Source: Roseibium aggregatum
GTDB lineage: Bacteria; Pseudomonadota; Alphaproteobacteria; Rhizobiales; Stappiaceae
Assembly (NCBI RefSeq): GCF_014692675.1
Contig: NZ_JABFCZ010000024.1
Span: 1-64,000 of the forward strand
DNA: 64,000 bases
Reading direction: 5' to 3'
The translations under genes were made by a program, and so were the position numbers. Position 1 is the stretch's first letter; the number at the start of each line of letters is the position of its first letter. Below the pieces are notes generated by a model. That model did not search any database, was not told where the DNA came from, and saw nothing but the letters and a program-made list of their open reading frames with translations. Below are positions 52,159 to 59,875 of this stretch, in pieces.

Positions 52159-52538
52159 CCGCGACCATTTCAGCAATCGAGGAGAGCTGGGTCCCGACCC
52201 AGCAGGACTTTGATGACTTTGCCCGGCTTTCCGGCGACGACAACCCGATCCACGTCGATCCGGCCTTTTCCGCAAGCACCCGCTTCGGCCGTACCGTCTC
52301 CCACGGCATGCTGCTCTATTCCCGCGTCTATGGCCTCCTGCGCAAGCACTGGCCCGGCACGAGCCATGACATGCAGTCGCTGATGTTTCCCAATCCGTCT
52401 TACGCCGGTGAAGAACTGGTGTTCCGGCTCAACCCCGCCGCAGACAATCCGAACAGAATTAGGGTCGAGGTTACCCGCAAGGCCGACGGGCTCGTGACCC
52501 TTTCAGGCGAATGCCTCATTTCCGGAGACATGCAATGA
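52155..52538 (+). CDS. MaoC-like (R)-enoyl-CoA hydratase, catalytic half
   Basis: A 127-residue single hot-dog protein. The hydratase motif SGDDNPIHVDPAFSASTRFGRTVSHGML (about residues 27-54) includes the catalytic Asp and His. The start is TTG at 52155, overlapping the ligase stop (TTGA). The next gene encodes a second small hot-dog protein without the motif, so the two probably form a heteromeric hydratase. Confidence 0.87.
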   Translation: MTATISAIEESWVPTQQDFDDFARLSGDDNPIHVDPAFSASTRFGRTVSHGMLLYSRVYGLLRKHWPGTSHDMQSLMFPNPSYAGEELVFRLNPAADNPNRIRVEVTRKADGLVTLSGECLISGDMQ

Positions 52539-52906
52539 CCTTCGACATCGGCCAGACCACAGAAGTCATCCGGACCTATACCCGTGCGGACATGACCGAT
52601 TTCGCCCGTCAGGCAGGGCTAGACGGCGACGTGCCACAAACGGTGCCAGGGCCGCTGATCGGCGCGCTGTTCTCCTATCTGCTCGGGGTGAAACTCCCCG
52701 GCCCCGGCACCAATTACCTGAAGCAGGACATGCGCTTCCTGGCGGACGCCCCCCTCGGCGAGGCCCTGACTGCGTCGGTCACGATTACCCGACTGCGTCC
52801 GGAAAAGCATCTCGTCGATCTGGAAACCGTCTGCATGAGCGAAAGCGGTACCCGCGTCTGCGAAGGCCGGGCGCTCGTCTATGTGGAGGATGTCGGCAAG
52901 GCCTAG
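52535..52906 (+). CDS. MaoC-like hot-dog protein, non-catalytic partner
   Basis: A 123-residue protein starting MTFDIGQTTEVIRTYTRADMTDFARQAG at the ATGA overlap with the catalytic half. It aligns with the hot-dog fold of its neighbour (ADMTDFARQAGLDGD, then PGPLIGALFSYLLG in place of the SHGML helix, and KQDMRFLADAPLGE), but the D-x-N-P-x-H motif is absent. It most likely supplies structure or a substrate tunnel. Its stop is only 4 bp from the end of the convergent hydrolase gene. Confidence 0.8.
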   Translation: MTFDIGQTTEVIRTYTRADMTDFARQAGLDGDVPQTVPGPLIGALFSYLLGVKLPGPGTNYLKQDMRFLADAPLGEALTASVTITRLRPEKHLVDLETVCMSESGTRVCEGRALVYVEDVGKA

Positions 52907-52910
52907 AAGA

Positions 52911-53747
52911 TCAGGTTCGGGCGGAGGTTGCGACTTCGCCGTCCTGTCCGGCTTTGCCCAATAAATCCGTCAGCCAGGTATTGAAGGCGTCGGCTTCTTC
53001 CAGATGCGGGCAATGCCCGGACCTGTCGAAGATGCGCAAGCTGACATCGGGGACATGCGCTGCATGCCAGTCGTGCACCCCTGCCCCGTAAAGCGCGCTC
53101 CTTGCCCCGAAAGCCAGATGCAGCGGAATGTCGAGCCGTTCCAGGAACGGCCGGAAGTCCTGCGCAGTCAGTGAGGTCCACATGGGCCTGAGCAGGTCCG
53201 GATCCGCCTTCCCGATTTCCTGTTTGGCGAAGGCCAGAAGCTCCGGATCCGTTACCAGCCCCCGGGCAAAGATACGCTCCGCGACCTTGGGCGCGAGCTT
53301 CGGCCAGTCGGGCACCATGGCCTCGAGAACATGGATATTGCGTTTGGCATCAAGGCCGCCGAGAGAGCCGTTCGGCCAGTCGGGCGCGTTCAGCACCTTG
53401 GGCGACATGTCGATGGCAACAATCTGCCTCAGCCGTTCGGTTCCATGACGCTCGGCGTAAGAATAGGCGACATGGGCGCCCATGGACCAGCCGCACAAGG
53501 TGACATCCGAGAGGTTTCGGTTTTCGATCAGGTCAGCGACCGCATCCGCGGCCGCTTCGATCGTCAGCGGCAGCCGCGACCCTGTTTCGCCGTGTCCGGG
53601 CAGATCCGGCACCAGAACATGTGCCCGGCCGGAAAGGGCCTCTATCTGAGGCTGGAAAAAACCGCCATGGCATGACCAGCCATGCAGAAGGACAAGCGGC
53701 GGACCGCTCCCCTCGTCAACGCGGACATGAAGACCCGTTTCGCTCAT
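52911..53747 (-). CDS. Alpha/beta hydrolase
   Basis: A 278-residue alpha/beta hydrolase. The oxyanion segment is LLHGWSCHGGFFQ (about 20-32), the nucleophile elbow CGWSMGAH (Ser about 85), the acid in the C-terminal third and the histidine in DRSGHCPHLEE (about 245). It could hydrolyse an ester, thioester or enol-lactone. The start at 53747 overlaps the livM-type stop by four bases, so it is the last gene of the minus-strand transporter operon; an upstream frame lies inside livM. Confidence 0.88.
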   Translation of the reverse strand: MSETGLHVRVDEGSGPPLVLLHGWSCHGGFFQPQIEALSGRAHVLVPDLPGHGETGSRLPLTIEAAADAVADLIENRNLSDVTLCGWSMGAHVAYSYAERHGTERLRQIVAIDMSPKVLNAPDWPNGSLGGLDAKRNIHVLEAMVPDWPKLAPKVAERIFARGLVTDPELLAFAKQEIGKADPDLLRPMWTSLTAQDFRPFLERLDIPLHLAFGARSALYGAGVHDWHAAHVPDVSLRIFDRSGHCPHLEEADAFNTWLTDLLGKAGQDGEVATSART

Positions 53748-54805
53748 CCGCGCGAAGCCCGAAGCCGGCCGACGATCCCTGTCGGGAAGAAATAGACCGA
53801 CAGGATGAAGAGCACGCCAAGCCACAACAACCATCGGTCCGCGGCGATCAAATCCGAGACAAAGGGAATGAAGCTCGTCGCGTTGGAGGCAACGCCCATC
53901 AGTTCCTGAAGATACATCTGGGCCAGAATGAAGATCGTTGCGCCCAGCACCGCGCCGTAAAGCGTGCCCATACCGCCGATCACCACCATCAGCAGGATAT
54001 CGATCATGATCTCCATGGAGAGCGTGGTCGCAGGCCCGGTGTAGCGCAGCCAGATGGCAAGCAGCGATCCGGCAAGGGCCGCAATGACCGCAGACAGCAC
54101 CGTCGCCGTCGTCCGGTACCAGACGACCCGGTAACCGATGGCCTCCGCCCGGAAGGCGTTGTCCCGGACCGCCTGCAGGGTCCGTCCGAAGGGTGAATTG
54201 ACGATGCGCAGCATCACCAGGAACAGGCAGGCCGAAGCAAAGAACACGAGATAATAGGCGAGCAGCTTGCCGTCTATCCGCACATCGAAAACCTTCGCCT
54301 TGATGAGCTTGAAGGCAGGTGTCAGCTCACGGGGGATCCTGTAGTTAAGCCCGTCTTCGCCACCGGTCAGCCAGGACATCTGCGACACCAGGACCGCGAA
54401 GGCACTGGCGACCGCCAGCGTCACCATGGCGAAGAAGATCGCCTTGACCCGAAGCGAGAACAGGCCGATCGCCAGCGCGAAGATCGCAGCGACGACGGCG
54501 CCTGCGGCCGTGCCCCACAGGATCGACACGAAACTAGGCCCGGTCACGGACTGGGCCAGCGCCGTTCCATAGGCGCCGATGCCGAAAAACATCGTATGGG
54601 CAAAGGACACGATCCCCGCATAGCCAAGCAGCAGATCATAGCTGGCGACCAGCGCGATGAAGATACAAATCCGCGCCGCGGTCTCCAGGGACTTCGTGCC
54701 CGGAAACAGGAAGGGCGCAAAGGCGAGCGAGATGACGATAACCAGAAGCAGAAGCGTCAGGACCCGGCTGCGCGGCTTGTCGCCGGAAAGCAATCTGGTG
54801 AGCAT
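53744..54805 (-). CDS. Liv-type ABC transporter permease (LivM family), system C
   Basis: A 353-residue permease starting MLTRLLSGDKPRSRVL at 54805; the longer frame is a continuation inside livH. Hallmarks: SYDLLLGYAGIVSFAHTMFFGIGAYG, GLFSLRVKAIFFAMVTLAVASAF and GGMGTLYGAVLGA. It is coupled to the hydrolase gene by ATGA and separated from livH by 11 bp. Confidence 0.93.
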   Translation of the reverse strand: MLTRLLSGDKPRSRVLTLLLLVIVISLAFAPFLFPGTKSLETAARICIFIALVASYDLLLGYAGIVSFAHTMFFGIGAYGTALAQSVTGPSFVSILWGTAAGAVVAAIFALAIGLFSLRVKAIFFAMVTLAVASAFAVLVSQMSWLTGGEDGLNYRIPRELTPAFKLIKAKVFDVRIDGKLLAYYLVFFASACLFLVMLRIVNSPFGRTLQAVRDNAFRAEAIGYRVVWYRTTATVLSAVIAALAGSLLAIWLRYTGPATTLSMEIMIDILLMVVIGGMGTLYGAVLGATIFILAQMYLQELMGVASNATSFIPFVSDLIAADRWLLWLGVLFILSVYFFPTGIVGRLRASRG

Positions 54806-54816
54806 GGCCTGCCTCC

Positions 54817-55845
54817 TCACTTCGCCTTGACGACGGGGTAAAGCCCCTGCGGCCGCCACATCAGGATGATCACCATCAGGCCGATGGTCGACACCAGGGC
54901 GACCTTGGGGGCGAGGAAGGCGGTGTAGTTGGACAACAGGCCGACCAGCAGGGCGCCGATGAAACAACCCTCGACCGACCCGAGCCCGCCGATGATCACC
55001 ACGATGAACACCAGCACCATGATCTCCTGCCCCATGTGGGCGGTAATCGTCTCCTGGTAGAGCCCCCACATCACGCCGCCCAGACCGGCGAGCGCGGACC
55101 CGGCCATGAAGACCATCAGGAACAGCCGGCGCACCCGGTAGCCCAATGCCTCGACCATCTCGCCGTTTTCGACGCCGGCGCGAACCAGTAGGCCGATCCT
55201 GGTGGATTTCAGCACGTAGCGCATGGCGACGAACAGAACGACCCCGATGCCGACGGCAACGAGCCGGTATTTCTCAACAGCCGCTTCGCCGAGCACAAAC
55301 GACCCCTGCAGGCTTTCCGGCCGGGCCACATGCATCTCGTCCGGTCCCCAGAAGACATAGATCAGCTGCTGCGCGACGATGAGGCCGCCCATAGTCACCA
55401 GGATCTGCTTGAGATGCTCGCCGTAGACGGGCATGACGATCACACGCTCGAACGCGTAGCCCATCAACGCGGTCGCAAGCATTGCCACCAGGATGGCCAT
55501 GAAGACGGCCGACAGATTGAGGAAGACGCTCGGCGAGGACGTCCAGCCGCCCAGCCAGATCAGGACGGTAAAGCCGACAAACGCGCCGACCGAGATGAAG
55601 GCCCCGTGGCCGAAATTGATCACGTCCATCAGGCCGAAGACCACCGTCAGCCCCGAGGCCATGATGAAGATCATCAGCCCCATGGCGAGACCGGCGACGG
55701 TCAGCGTCAGCCAGGTGGCCGGATTGCCGACCGCGATCAGCCCCAGCATCGCAAGTGCCGGCACCAGCACCACCGGAAGCTTTTCGATCATGCGCTCGCC
55801 GAGCGGCGCTTTTTCGATGCGCGGCTTGATCGTTGCTTCGCTCAT
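54817..55845 (-). CDS. Liv-type ABC transporter permease (LivH family), system C
   Basis: A 342-residue permease, longer than typical LivH (about 290) because of about 50 extra N-terminal residues (MSEATIKPRIEKAPLGER and a further hydrophobic segment). The LivH core begins FIMASGLTVVFGLMDVINFGHGAF, with RAGVENGEMVEALGYRV and IIGGLGSVEGCFIGA later. The start at 55845 overlaps the livF stop (ATGA). Confidence 0.92.
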   Translation of the reverse strand: MSEATIKPRIEKAPLGERMIEKLPVVLVPALAMLGLIAVGNPATWLTLTVAGLAMGLMIFIMASGLTVVFGLMDVINFGHGAFISVGAFVGFTVLIWLGGWTSSPSVFLNLSAVFMAILVAMLATALMGYAFERVIVMPVYGEHLKQILVTMGGLIVAQQLIYVFWGPDEMHVARPESLQGSFVLGEAAVEKYRLVAVGIGVVLFVAMRYVLKSTRIGLLVRAGVENGEMVEALGYRVRRLFLMVFMAGSALAGLGGVMWGLYQETITAHMGQEIMVLVFIVVIIGGLGSVEGCFIGALLVGLLSNYTAFLAPKVALVSTIGLMVIILMWRPQGLYPVVKAK

Positions 55846-56570
55846 TGGTGCGCCTCCAGGCTGAGCCCCATGAGCCGTTCCTGCAGCTCCTTGTCGGCAA
55901 CCATTTCCGCCATGTCGCCGTCGTGAATGATCCGGCCGTCGTCCATGACGGCGACCGTGTCGCCGATGCTCGAGGCCATGGCGAAATTCTGCTCGACCAG
56001 CAGAATGGTGGTGTCCGTTTCCTTCAGTTCCTTCAGCGCATCGGTCATCGCGTTGATAATCGCCGGCGCGAGACCCTTGGTCGGTTCGTCGATCAGGATC
56101 AGCACACGCGACTCGACAATCGCCCGCGAGACGGCAAGCATCTGTTTCTGACCGCCCGACAACGTACCCGCCGACGAGTTCCAGAAGGTGCGGACGGGCG
56201 GAAACAGCTCCTGGATCCAGGCGAGCCGTTTCGGATCGATGGGGCCTTTGGTTGCAGCCAGAGTCATGTTCTCCGCCACGGTCAGATCCGTGAAGATCCC
56301 CATGTTTTCCGGAACGAACGCGATACCGGACCGGGAGATCGCCGGCGTCTCCATCCGGGTGATATCCCTGCCCTGGAAGGTGATCGACCCGCTGCTTGCG
56401 GTCCAGAGCCCCATGATCGTGCGCAAGGTGGTGGATTTGCCCGCGCCATTGCGTCCGAGCAGAACCGAAACCCCGCCCTTTGGAACGGTCAGATCGACGC
56501 CCTGAAGGATATGGTAGGGACCGATATGGGTGTGGACGCCGGAAAGCTGGAGAAGCGGTTCGCTCATCAT
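55842..56570 (-). CDS. Liv-type ABC transporter ATP-binding protein (LivF family), system C
   Basis: About 242 residues, Walker A GRNGAGKST, signature LSGGQKQ, Walker B VLILIDEPTKGLAP and VEQNFA. GRN instead of GPN in the P-loop is common in urea/amide-type LivF proteins. Two ATGs overlap the livG stop (56570, 56567). Confidence 0.93.
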   Translation of the reverse strand: MMSEPLLQLSGVHTHIGPYHILQGVDLTVPKGGVSVLLGRNGAGKSTTLRTIMGLWTASSGSITFQGRDITRMETPAISRSGIAFVPENMGIFTDLTVAENMTLAATKGPIDPKRLAWIQELFPPVRTFWNSSAGTLSGGQKQMLAVSRAIVESRVLILIDEPTKGLAPAIINAMTDALKELKETDTTILLVEQNFAMASSIGDTVAVMDDGRIIHDGDMAEMVADKELQERLMGLSLEAHQ

Positions 56571-57337
56571 GCGGCCTCCGGCGCCTTGCCGAGATAGGCT
56601 TCCTGCACGATCGGCATGGCAATCACCTCTGCCGGTTCTCCGTCGGCCACAAGCGCGCCGTTGTGCAGAACGATGATCCGGTCGGCGAGCGAGCGTATGA
56701 CGTCCATCTTGTGTTCCACCAGCAGGATGGTTCGGTCCATGTCCTGCTTCAGCGTCTTGATCAGATCGAGGATCACCGGAACTTCGTCGACGCTCATGCC
56801 GGCGGTCGGTTCGTCGAACATCAGCACCTGGGGGCCGAGCGCGATCATCATCGCCACCTCCAGCTTCCTCTGATCGCCGTGCGGCAACACCGCCACGACC
56901 TGATCGGCGACGTCGATCAGCCTGACTTCCGCGAGCACGTGCTCCGCCCGTTCGATCAGCTCCACATGGCTTTCCGCAACCGACACCATGTCGAAGCCCT
57001 TGCCGGCTTTCGCCTGGGCCACGAGGCGCACGTTTTCGCGAACGGTCAGGGATGGAAACAGGTTGGTGAGCTGAAAGGCCCGGCCGATCCCGCGGTCGGT
57101 CCGTTCGGGCACCGGGATGCGGGTGATATCCGCGCCATTCAGGAAGACCTGACCGGATGTTGCCTTCAACTGGCCCGAGATCAGGTTGAAATAGGTCGTC
57201 TTGCCGGCGCCGTTCGGACCGACGATTGCCGTCAGCGTGCCGCGCTGAAACGTGCAGCTGACATGATCGACGGCGACATGACCGCCGAAGCGGATGGTCA
57301 GATCGCGCGTTTCGAGAATGGGATGTTCGCTGGTCAC
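56567..57337 (-). CDS. Liv-type ABC transporter ATP-binding protein (LivG family), system C
   Basis: A 256-residue ATPase with Walker A GPNGAGKTT, Q-loop RAFQLTNLFPS, Walker B VLMFDEPTAGMSV and VEHKMD. The signature region reads LPHGDQRK, the form seen in LivG/UrtD proteins. It is separated from the binding-protein gene by 239 bp, an unusually long gap for this type of operon. Confidence 0.93.
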   Translation of the reverse strand: MTSEHPILETRDLTIRFGGHVAVDHVSCTFQRGTLTAIVGPNGAGKTTYFNLISGQLKATSGQVFLNGADITRIPVPERTDRGIGRAFQLTNLFPSLTVRENVRLVAQAKAGKGFDMVSVAESHVELIERAEHVLAEVRLIDVADQVVAVLPHGDQRKLEVAMMIALGPQVLMFDEPTAGMSVDEVPVILDLIKTLKQDMDRTILLVEHKMDVIRSLADRIIVLHNGALVADGEPAEVIAMPIVQEAYLGKAPEAA

Positions 57338-57576
57338 GTGTCCGGCCTGTTCGTTTGTTGTGATCTGTCGTGGCCGATGGGGCTCAATAAGGGCCCATCC
57401 CCTGAGACATCTGGCCGGATCGGTCGTCGGACACGCATTCGTGGTTGGATGAAGTCGAACGCGATCCGTCTGGCCGTCCCGTATATGCCGCGTCTCAACG
57501 AAGCGGAATTCGTTGCCGGTCTCAAGGGATGGGCGGCCGGGGAAAGGGTTGGATGGTCTTCCCCCGAACGCTGTTG
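57338..57576 (-). other. Gap between binding-protein and livG genes, system C
   Basis: No supportable gene; the short frames here do not resemble proteins. A modest inverted repeat GGGGAA (57539-57544) / TTCCCC (57559-57564) lies just after the binding-protein stop, in the position where systems A, B and the TRAP operon have stronger hairpins. Confidence 0.4.
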
Positions 57577-58770
57577 TTACTGGTTGCGAATGGGGATGTT
57601 CATGTCTTCGATCTTGAGCTCACGCACGAGCTCCGGAATGCCCCATTCGACATTCGGGTCCACTTTGATCTTGAAGTGATACATGGACTGCAGCGCCTGG
57701 TGATCTTCCTTGCGGAACACCATCTTGCCCTTCGGCGTCTGGAATTCCATGCCTTCCATGGCCTTGATCAGGTCTTCCGTATCCGTGGAACCCGCCTTCT
57801 TGAGCGCATCGACAATCGCGATACCGGCCGACATGCCGCCCGCGGTGAAGAAATCCGGCGGTGCGTTGTAGCGCTTCTGGTGTTCGGCGACGAGCCAGTC
57901 GTTCACCGGGTTCTTCGGAATGTCGTAGTAGTAGTAGGTCGCGCCTTCCATGCCCGGAAGTTCCTTATAGGCCTTCATGGCCGCCAGAATGTTGCCGCCG
58001 GTGGCGATCTCGACACCGTAGCGCTCCGGATCCATGGCCTTGATCTTGCCGATCGGATTGCCGCCGCCGGCCCAGATCACGAACAGGAACTTGCGGCCCG
58101 GCTGATCCTTGAGCGCATCGAAGATCCGCTGGGCGCTGGCAGTGAAGTCCTTGGTGTCGGTCGGTGCGTATTCCTCGAACACCAGCTTGGCGCCGGTGCC
58201 GGCGAGCGCTTCCTTGAACGCAGCCACACCGTCACGGCCGAAGGCATAATCCTGGGCCAGCGTCGCGATGGAAACGTTGTCCGCACCCAGAGCCACTGCG
58301 TTGGCGATGGCATCCTGGGACGAATTGCGCCCCGTGCGGAAGATATAGCGGTTCCAGTTCGAACCGGTGATGCTGTCGGCAACCGCCGGCTCGACGATCA
58401 GCACCTTCTCGTATTCTTCCGCCACCGGAAGCATGGCAAGCGCCACACCGGAGGAGACCGGCCCGACGGCAATGTCGGCCTCGTCATCGCCAAAGGCTTC
58501 GGCGAGCGCGGTCTTGCCGATATCCGGCTTGAGCTGGGTGTCCTTCTCGATCACGACCAGCTTGTTGCCGTTGACTTCCATGGTGCCGTCGGTGGCGTAT
58601 TCCAGCCCCATCATCAGCCCCACATGAGACTGCTTGGCGTAGGCTTTATATGGCCCGGTCTTGCCGTAGACATGGGCAATCTTGATGTCATCGGCCTGTG
58701 CGGCCCCTGCGGACAGCGCCAGAAGACCGGCAAAGACGGTCCCGGTCAGCCGTTTGTAATCGAACGTCAT
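57577..58770 (-). CDS. Periplasmic substrate-binding protein, Liv/aromatic-acid type, system C
   Basis: A 397-residue secreted protein with a Sec signal (MTFDYKRLTGTVFAGLLALS, cut after GAAQA) followed by DDIKIAHVYGKTGPYKAYAKQ. The type I fold with VSSGVALAMLPVAEEY and the later YAFGRDGVAAFKEAL is typical of binding proteins for aromatic acids and related compounds. It is the first gene of the minus-strand system C operon, and the TetR-type operator lies 100 bp upstream. Confidence 0.92.
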   Translation of the reverse strand: MTFDYKRLTGTVFAGLLALSAGAAQADDIKIAHVYGKTGPYKAYAKQSHVGLMMGLEYATDGTMEVNGNKLVVIEKDTQLKPDIGKTALAEAFGDDEADIAVGPVSSGVALAMLPVAEEYEKVLIVEPAVADSITGSNWNRYIFRTGRNSSQDAIANAVALGADNVSIATLAQDYAFGRDGVAAFKEALAGTGAKLVFEEYAPTDTKDFTASAQRIFDALKDQPGRKFLFVIWAGGGNPIGKIKAMDPERYGVEIATGGNILAAMKAYKELPGMEGATYYYYDIPKNPVNDWLVAEHQKRYNAPPDFFTAGGMSAGIAIVDALKKAGSTDTEDLIKAMEGMEFQTPKGKMVFRKEDHQALQSMYHFKIKVDPNVEWGIPELVRELKIEDMNIPIRNQ

Positions 58771-59172
58771 GCTGAAATTCCTCCCGTGTCATCCCGGCTG
58801 GGAGCTATCGCGCTTTCCCTCGTTCCACCCTCCAGGAACGACAGAACCAGCCGGCACATGCAAAATATATGAAACATGAATCAGTATTCATGTCAATCGA
58901 CGCAAGGAGGGATGCCGAAGGATATTTCGATTTTCAGCTTGCCGCGCTCTTTGAAGGAATTCCTGTCCTGAATGACCTGCACATCGATCCGGGAATGAGC
59001 AGGAATAAAGCCAGATGCGCGCCTCTTGTGCATCGCATTCCGTCCGAAATTCTGTGCTGAAAGGCCAAATCGGGCACCGCCCCATTGCGGACCGCTCCGG
59101 AAAGCTAAATCATGACGGGAACAAGCATTTCAAAAGCATATGCAGACAAATCAAATCGGGGAGCCGTCTCAC
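58771..59172. other. Divergent promoter region between system C and the YfcG-like GST
   Basis: About 400 bases without a gene I trust. The system C side carries the TetR-type operator (58870-58891). A 63-codon frame beginning inside that operator (58869-59060) has no ribosome site and was rejected. GGGGAG before 59173 is the GST ribosome site. Confidence 0.55.
58870..58891. promoter_or_regulatory. TetR-type operator, right copy
   Basis: Inverted, base-for-base copy of the 22-bp sequence at 49124-49145, with dyad CATGAATCAGTATTCATG (58875-58892). It lies 100 bp upstream of the system C binding-protein gene and would place uptake under the same TetR regulator as the CoA enzymes. Confidence 0.85.
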
Positions 59173-59802
59173 ATGATCGATCTTTACACCTGGACCACGC
59201 CGAACGGCCGCAAGGTCTCCATCCTCCTGGAAGAACTCGGTGTCGACTACACCAGCCACGCGATCAACATCATGGAAGGCGATCAGAACAAGCCGGAGTT
59301 CCTGGACATCAGTCCGAACAACAAGATCCCGGCGATCGTCGATCGCGACAACGGACTGAAGCTCATGGAATCCGGGGCGATCATGATCTACCTCGCCGAC
59401 AAGTACGGAAAATTCCTTGCCAAGGACGGCGAACAACGCATGCGCACCATCGAATGGCTGATGTGGCAGATGGGCGGCCTCGGCCCCATGCTCGGTCAGG
59501 CCCACCACTTCTGCCATTTCAACCCGGGCAAGGCCGAATATGCCGAGGAGCGCTATGCCGCCGAGGCCCGCCGCCTTTACGGCGTCCTCGACAAACGCCT
59601 GGAAGGCCGCGACTACATCGTCGACGACTATTCCATCGCCGACATGGCCTGTTGGCCCTGGGTCTCCCGCTTCGAATGGCAGAAGATCGACCTGAATGAC
59701 TTTCCGAACGTGAAGGCGTGGTATCTGCGGATCGCGGCCCGGCCCGCGGTTCAGGCCGGATACGACGTGCCCAAGGTGACCACCCCCATTCCGATGCCCT
59801 GA
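59173..59802 (+). CDS. YfcG/GstB-like glutathione transferase
   Basis: A 209-residue protein. The active-site region TTPNGRKVSILLEE (about 7-20), SPNNKIPAIVD, MESGAIMIYLADKYG and LMWQMGGLGPMLGQAHHFCHF are characteristic of the Nu-class/YfcG family, whose members have glutathione-dependent disulfide reductase activity rather than classical conjugation. The start at 59173 gives the family N-terminus MIDLYTW. It is convergent with the O-demethylase gene and not obviously part of either flanking operon. Confidence 0.9.
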   Translation: MIDLYTWTTPNGRKVSILLEELGVDYTSHAINIMEGDQNKPEFLDISPNNKIPAIVDRDNGLKLMESGAIMIYLADKYGKFLAKDGEQRMRTIEWLMWQMGGLGPMLGQAHHFCHFNPGKAEYAEERYAAEARRLYGVLDKRLEGRDYIVDDYSIADMACWPWVSRFEWQKIDLNDFPNVKAWYLRIAARPAVQAGYDVPKVTTPIPMP

Positions 59803-59804
59803 TC

Positions 59805-59847
59805 GCCGCACAAAATGAAAACTGCCGGAGAGTTTCCTCCCCGGCAG
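59805..59847 (-). terminator. Terminator of the O-demethylase gene
   Basis: On the minus strand CTGCCGGGGAG pairs with CTCTCCGGCAG (59847-59822, one mismatch) and is followed by TTTTCATTTTG. It lies 28 bp after the O-demethylase stop and may also serve the convergent GST gene. Confidence 0.75.
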
Positions 59848-59875
59848 CCGCACTGTTCAGCACGTCCGTCTCCGG

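Noticed and set aside
58869..59060. 63-codon plus-strand frame
   Set aside because: Its start codon lies inside the TetR-type operator, it has no ribosome site and resembles no protein.
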